DNA of 64,000 nt, taken from the NCBI RefSeq assembly GCF_030915485.1, contig NZ_CP133266.1:4344001-4408000 (forward strand), in the 5' to 3' direction. The first letter of the stretch is position 1. Each line of letters begins with the position of its first letter. Origin of the DNA: Neobacillus sp. PS3-40 (lineage in GTDB: Bacteria > Bacillota > Bacilli > Bacillales > Cytobacillaceae). The position numbers and the translations under genes were made by a program. A model generated the notes under the pieces. It was not told the origin of the DNA and made no database searches. It was given only the letters and a program-made list of their open reading frames with translations. This document shows, in pieces, positions 63,090 through 64,000 of the stretch.

Positions 63090-63659
63090 TTAATTTCCAT
63101 TCCAATGATAGAATAGTTGCACAACGCCAGAAGAGAACGTTCTTGTATTAACCATTTTTAAATTCAACCTCTGTTTTATATCAATAAACAACGGTTTTCC
63201 TTCTCCCAAAATAACTGGGTGAATAGATAATCTAAATTCATCAACAAGCCCTAAATTTATAAAAGCAGTAATGAGACTTGCTCCACCATATAGCCAGATG
63301 TCTTTACCAGGCTTATTCTTCAATTTAATTACTTCTTCAAGAATATTTTCATTTATAAATTTTGCTTGATTATCAGTCTCTATTTGAGTTCTGGAAAACA
63401 CATATTTCTCTTTACTATGAACCAATTTCCAAATTTCTTTGTCGGTATCAGGGTCATTAGCGTTTGGGATATATTGTCCCCATAAATCGTAGCTTTTTCT
63501 ACCATATAAAATAGTATCAATTTGATTCAAGAAATTAGTGAACCCCATATCAGGGTCCATAATGCACCAATCAACTTCTCCATTTTTCCCTTCAATAAAA
63601 CCATCTAAAGTAACTGCTAAATCTAAGATAATTTTTCTCTGTTTTACGTTATTTGACAT
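63090..63659 (-). CDS. Dihydrofolate reductase-like (RibD C-terminal domain) protein
   Basis: 189 residues of the DHFR-fold RibD_C family (YyaP/YwjB-like): KIILDLAVTLDGFIEGKNGE, VDWCIMDPDMGF, IDTILYGRKSYDLWGQYIP, KPGKDIWLYGGASLITAFIN and LSIHPVILGEGKPLF. The start at 63659 has AAAGGAGAAAG upstream; the frame extends to 63680 without need. Relatives are NADPH-dependent reductases of unknown substrate. Convergent with the BMC operon. Confidence 0.92.
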   Translation of the reverse strand: MSNNVKQRKIILDLAVTLDGFIEGKNGEVDWCIMDPDMGFTNFLNQIDTILYGRKSYDLWGQYIPNANDPDTDKEIWKLVHSKEKYVFSRTQIETDNQAKFINENILEEVIKLKNKPGKDIWLYGGASLITAFINLGLVDEFRLSIHPVILGEGKPLFIDIKQRLNLKMVNTRTFSSGVVQLFYHWNGN

Positions 63660-63785
63660 AACTCTTTCTCCTTTCATCATTCAGATATTGTTTCTTCTGC
63701 TCCGATATTCAATATTTCATTATTGACAGTATGTTTGTCGATATACTTTAACAAGTTTCTAAATACTTTGGTCACCTTAATCAAT

Positions 63786-63829
63786 CCCCGAATACTTGTT
63801 CTTATTCTGATTATAACAAGTATTCGGGG
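63786..63829. terminator. 15-bp perfect inverted repeat
   Basis: CCCCGAATACTTGTT (63786-63800) and AACAAGTATTCGGGG (63815-63829) with a 14-base loop. It is unusually long for an operator and no T-run follows. It could be a terminator-like structure, a mobile-element end or a two-sided operator for the genes on each side. The rest of 63660-63989 shows nothing. Confidence 0.5.
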
Positions 63830-63989
63830 ATGTCTCAACTATCAACATTCACCTTTACAAGAGCTATTCTAAAAGGAATATGAATTTAGGAGAAAATTTA
63901 TTATATAGATAGTATAAGTTGAATAACTGGAATATTTAGTATTTTTTAACAACAATTGTGTTATGATTCTTTTGAGGGGAGGCATAACA

Positions 63990-64000
63990 TTGACTAAAAA
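63990..64000 (+). CDS. Start of a gene running out of the window
   Basis: TTG ACT AAA begins at 63990, seven bases after GAGGGGAGG (63974-63982), a strong ribosome site. Only three codons are visible, so the product is unknown. Confidence 0.4.

Overview
The window looks like chromosome from a low-GC Firmicute of the family Bacillaceae. It has AGGAGG-type ribosome sites, many TTG and GTG starts and strong intrinsic terminators. Its genes also fit that group: odhA-odhB, a YxiN/DbpA helicase, NrnB, formimidoylglutamase HutG, a LytE-like LysM endopeptidase and a B. subtilis-type DeoR. No rRNA, tRNA, CRISPR array or complete insertion sequence was seen.

Layout. 1-8.8 kb: gene remnants, an amino acid permease with a cre-like operator, a secreted alpha-carbonic anhydrase, an OsmC protein and odhAB. 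8.9-9.35 kb: an array of nine 52-bp hairpin repeats. 9.7-15.6 kb: LysM/NlpC hydrolase, ASCH protein plus redoxin, MATE pump, and an AraC regulator with a degenerate receiver domain. 15.9-22 kb: a hut operon collapsed by deletion (hutU'-'hutI fusion followed by intact hutG), a gene broken by one stop codon, malate synthase G, an IclR regulator and an MFS pseudogene. 22-34.4 kb: YnfM-like transporter, a DNase-I-fold hydrolase, and a galactose module made of a galK stub, a membrane-anchored sugar-binding sensor, a LytS/YesM-type kinase, a YesN-type regulator and mglB-mglA-mglC. 34.5-54.9 kb: an OpuC/EgtU-type ABC transporter, many small single enzymes (VOC, GNAT, APH, WYL regulator), DbpA, NrnB, a Gly/Met-rich repeat protein and an RlmN paralogue. 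55.2-63 kb: a bacterial microcompartment (BMC) operon. 63-64 kb: a DHFR-like protein and the start of another gene.

The most interesting system is the BMC operon. Order: deoR, pduL, a flavoprotein-like gene, a pentamer gene, a CoA-acylating aldehyde dehydrogenase, a hexamer gene, tpiA, rpiB-like, pentamer, hexamer, pentamer, deoC and a small HTH gene. It can be read as a compartment for deoxyribose-5-phosphate. DeoC would split it into acetaldehyde and glyceraldehyde-3-phosphate, the dehydrogenase and PduL would turn acetaldehyde into acetyl phosphate, and an encapsulated triosephosphate isomerase would handle the C3 half. TPI, DeoC, PduL and the dehydrogenase all have amphipathic N-terminal extensions of the encapsulation-peptide kind. 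As far as I recall, this gene set matches loci called sugar-phosphate-utilising (SPU) BMCs. Unusual points are the absence of an alcohol dehydrogenase and of any tandem-BMC (BMC-T) shell gene, Asp in place of the RpiB catalytic Cys, and an altered phosphate loop in DeoC.

The window also shows repeated gene decay (hutUI, galK, an MFS gene, the 17.3-kb gene) and several structured dispersed repeats. One repeat family has a diverged second member in which a stem base pair has switched on both sides.
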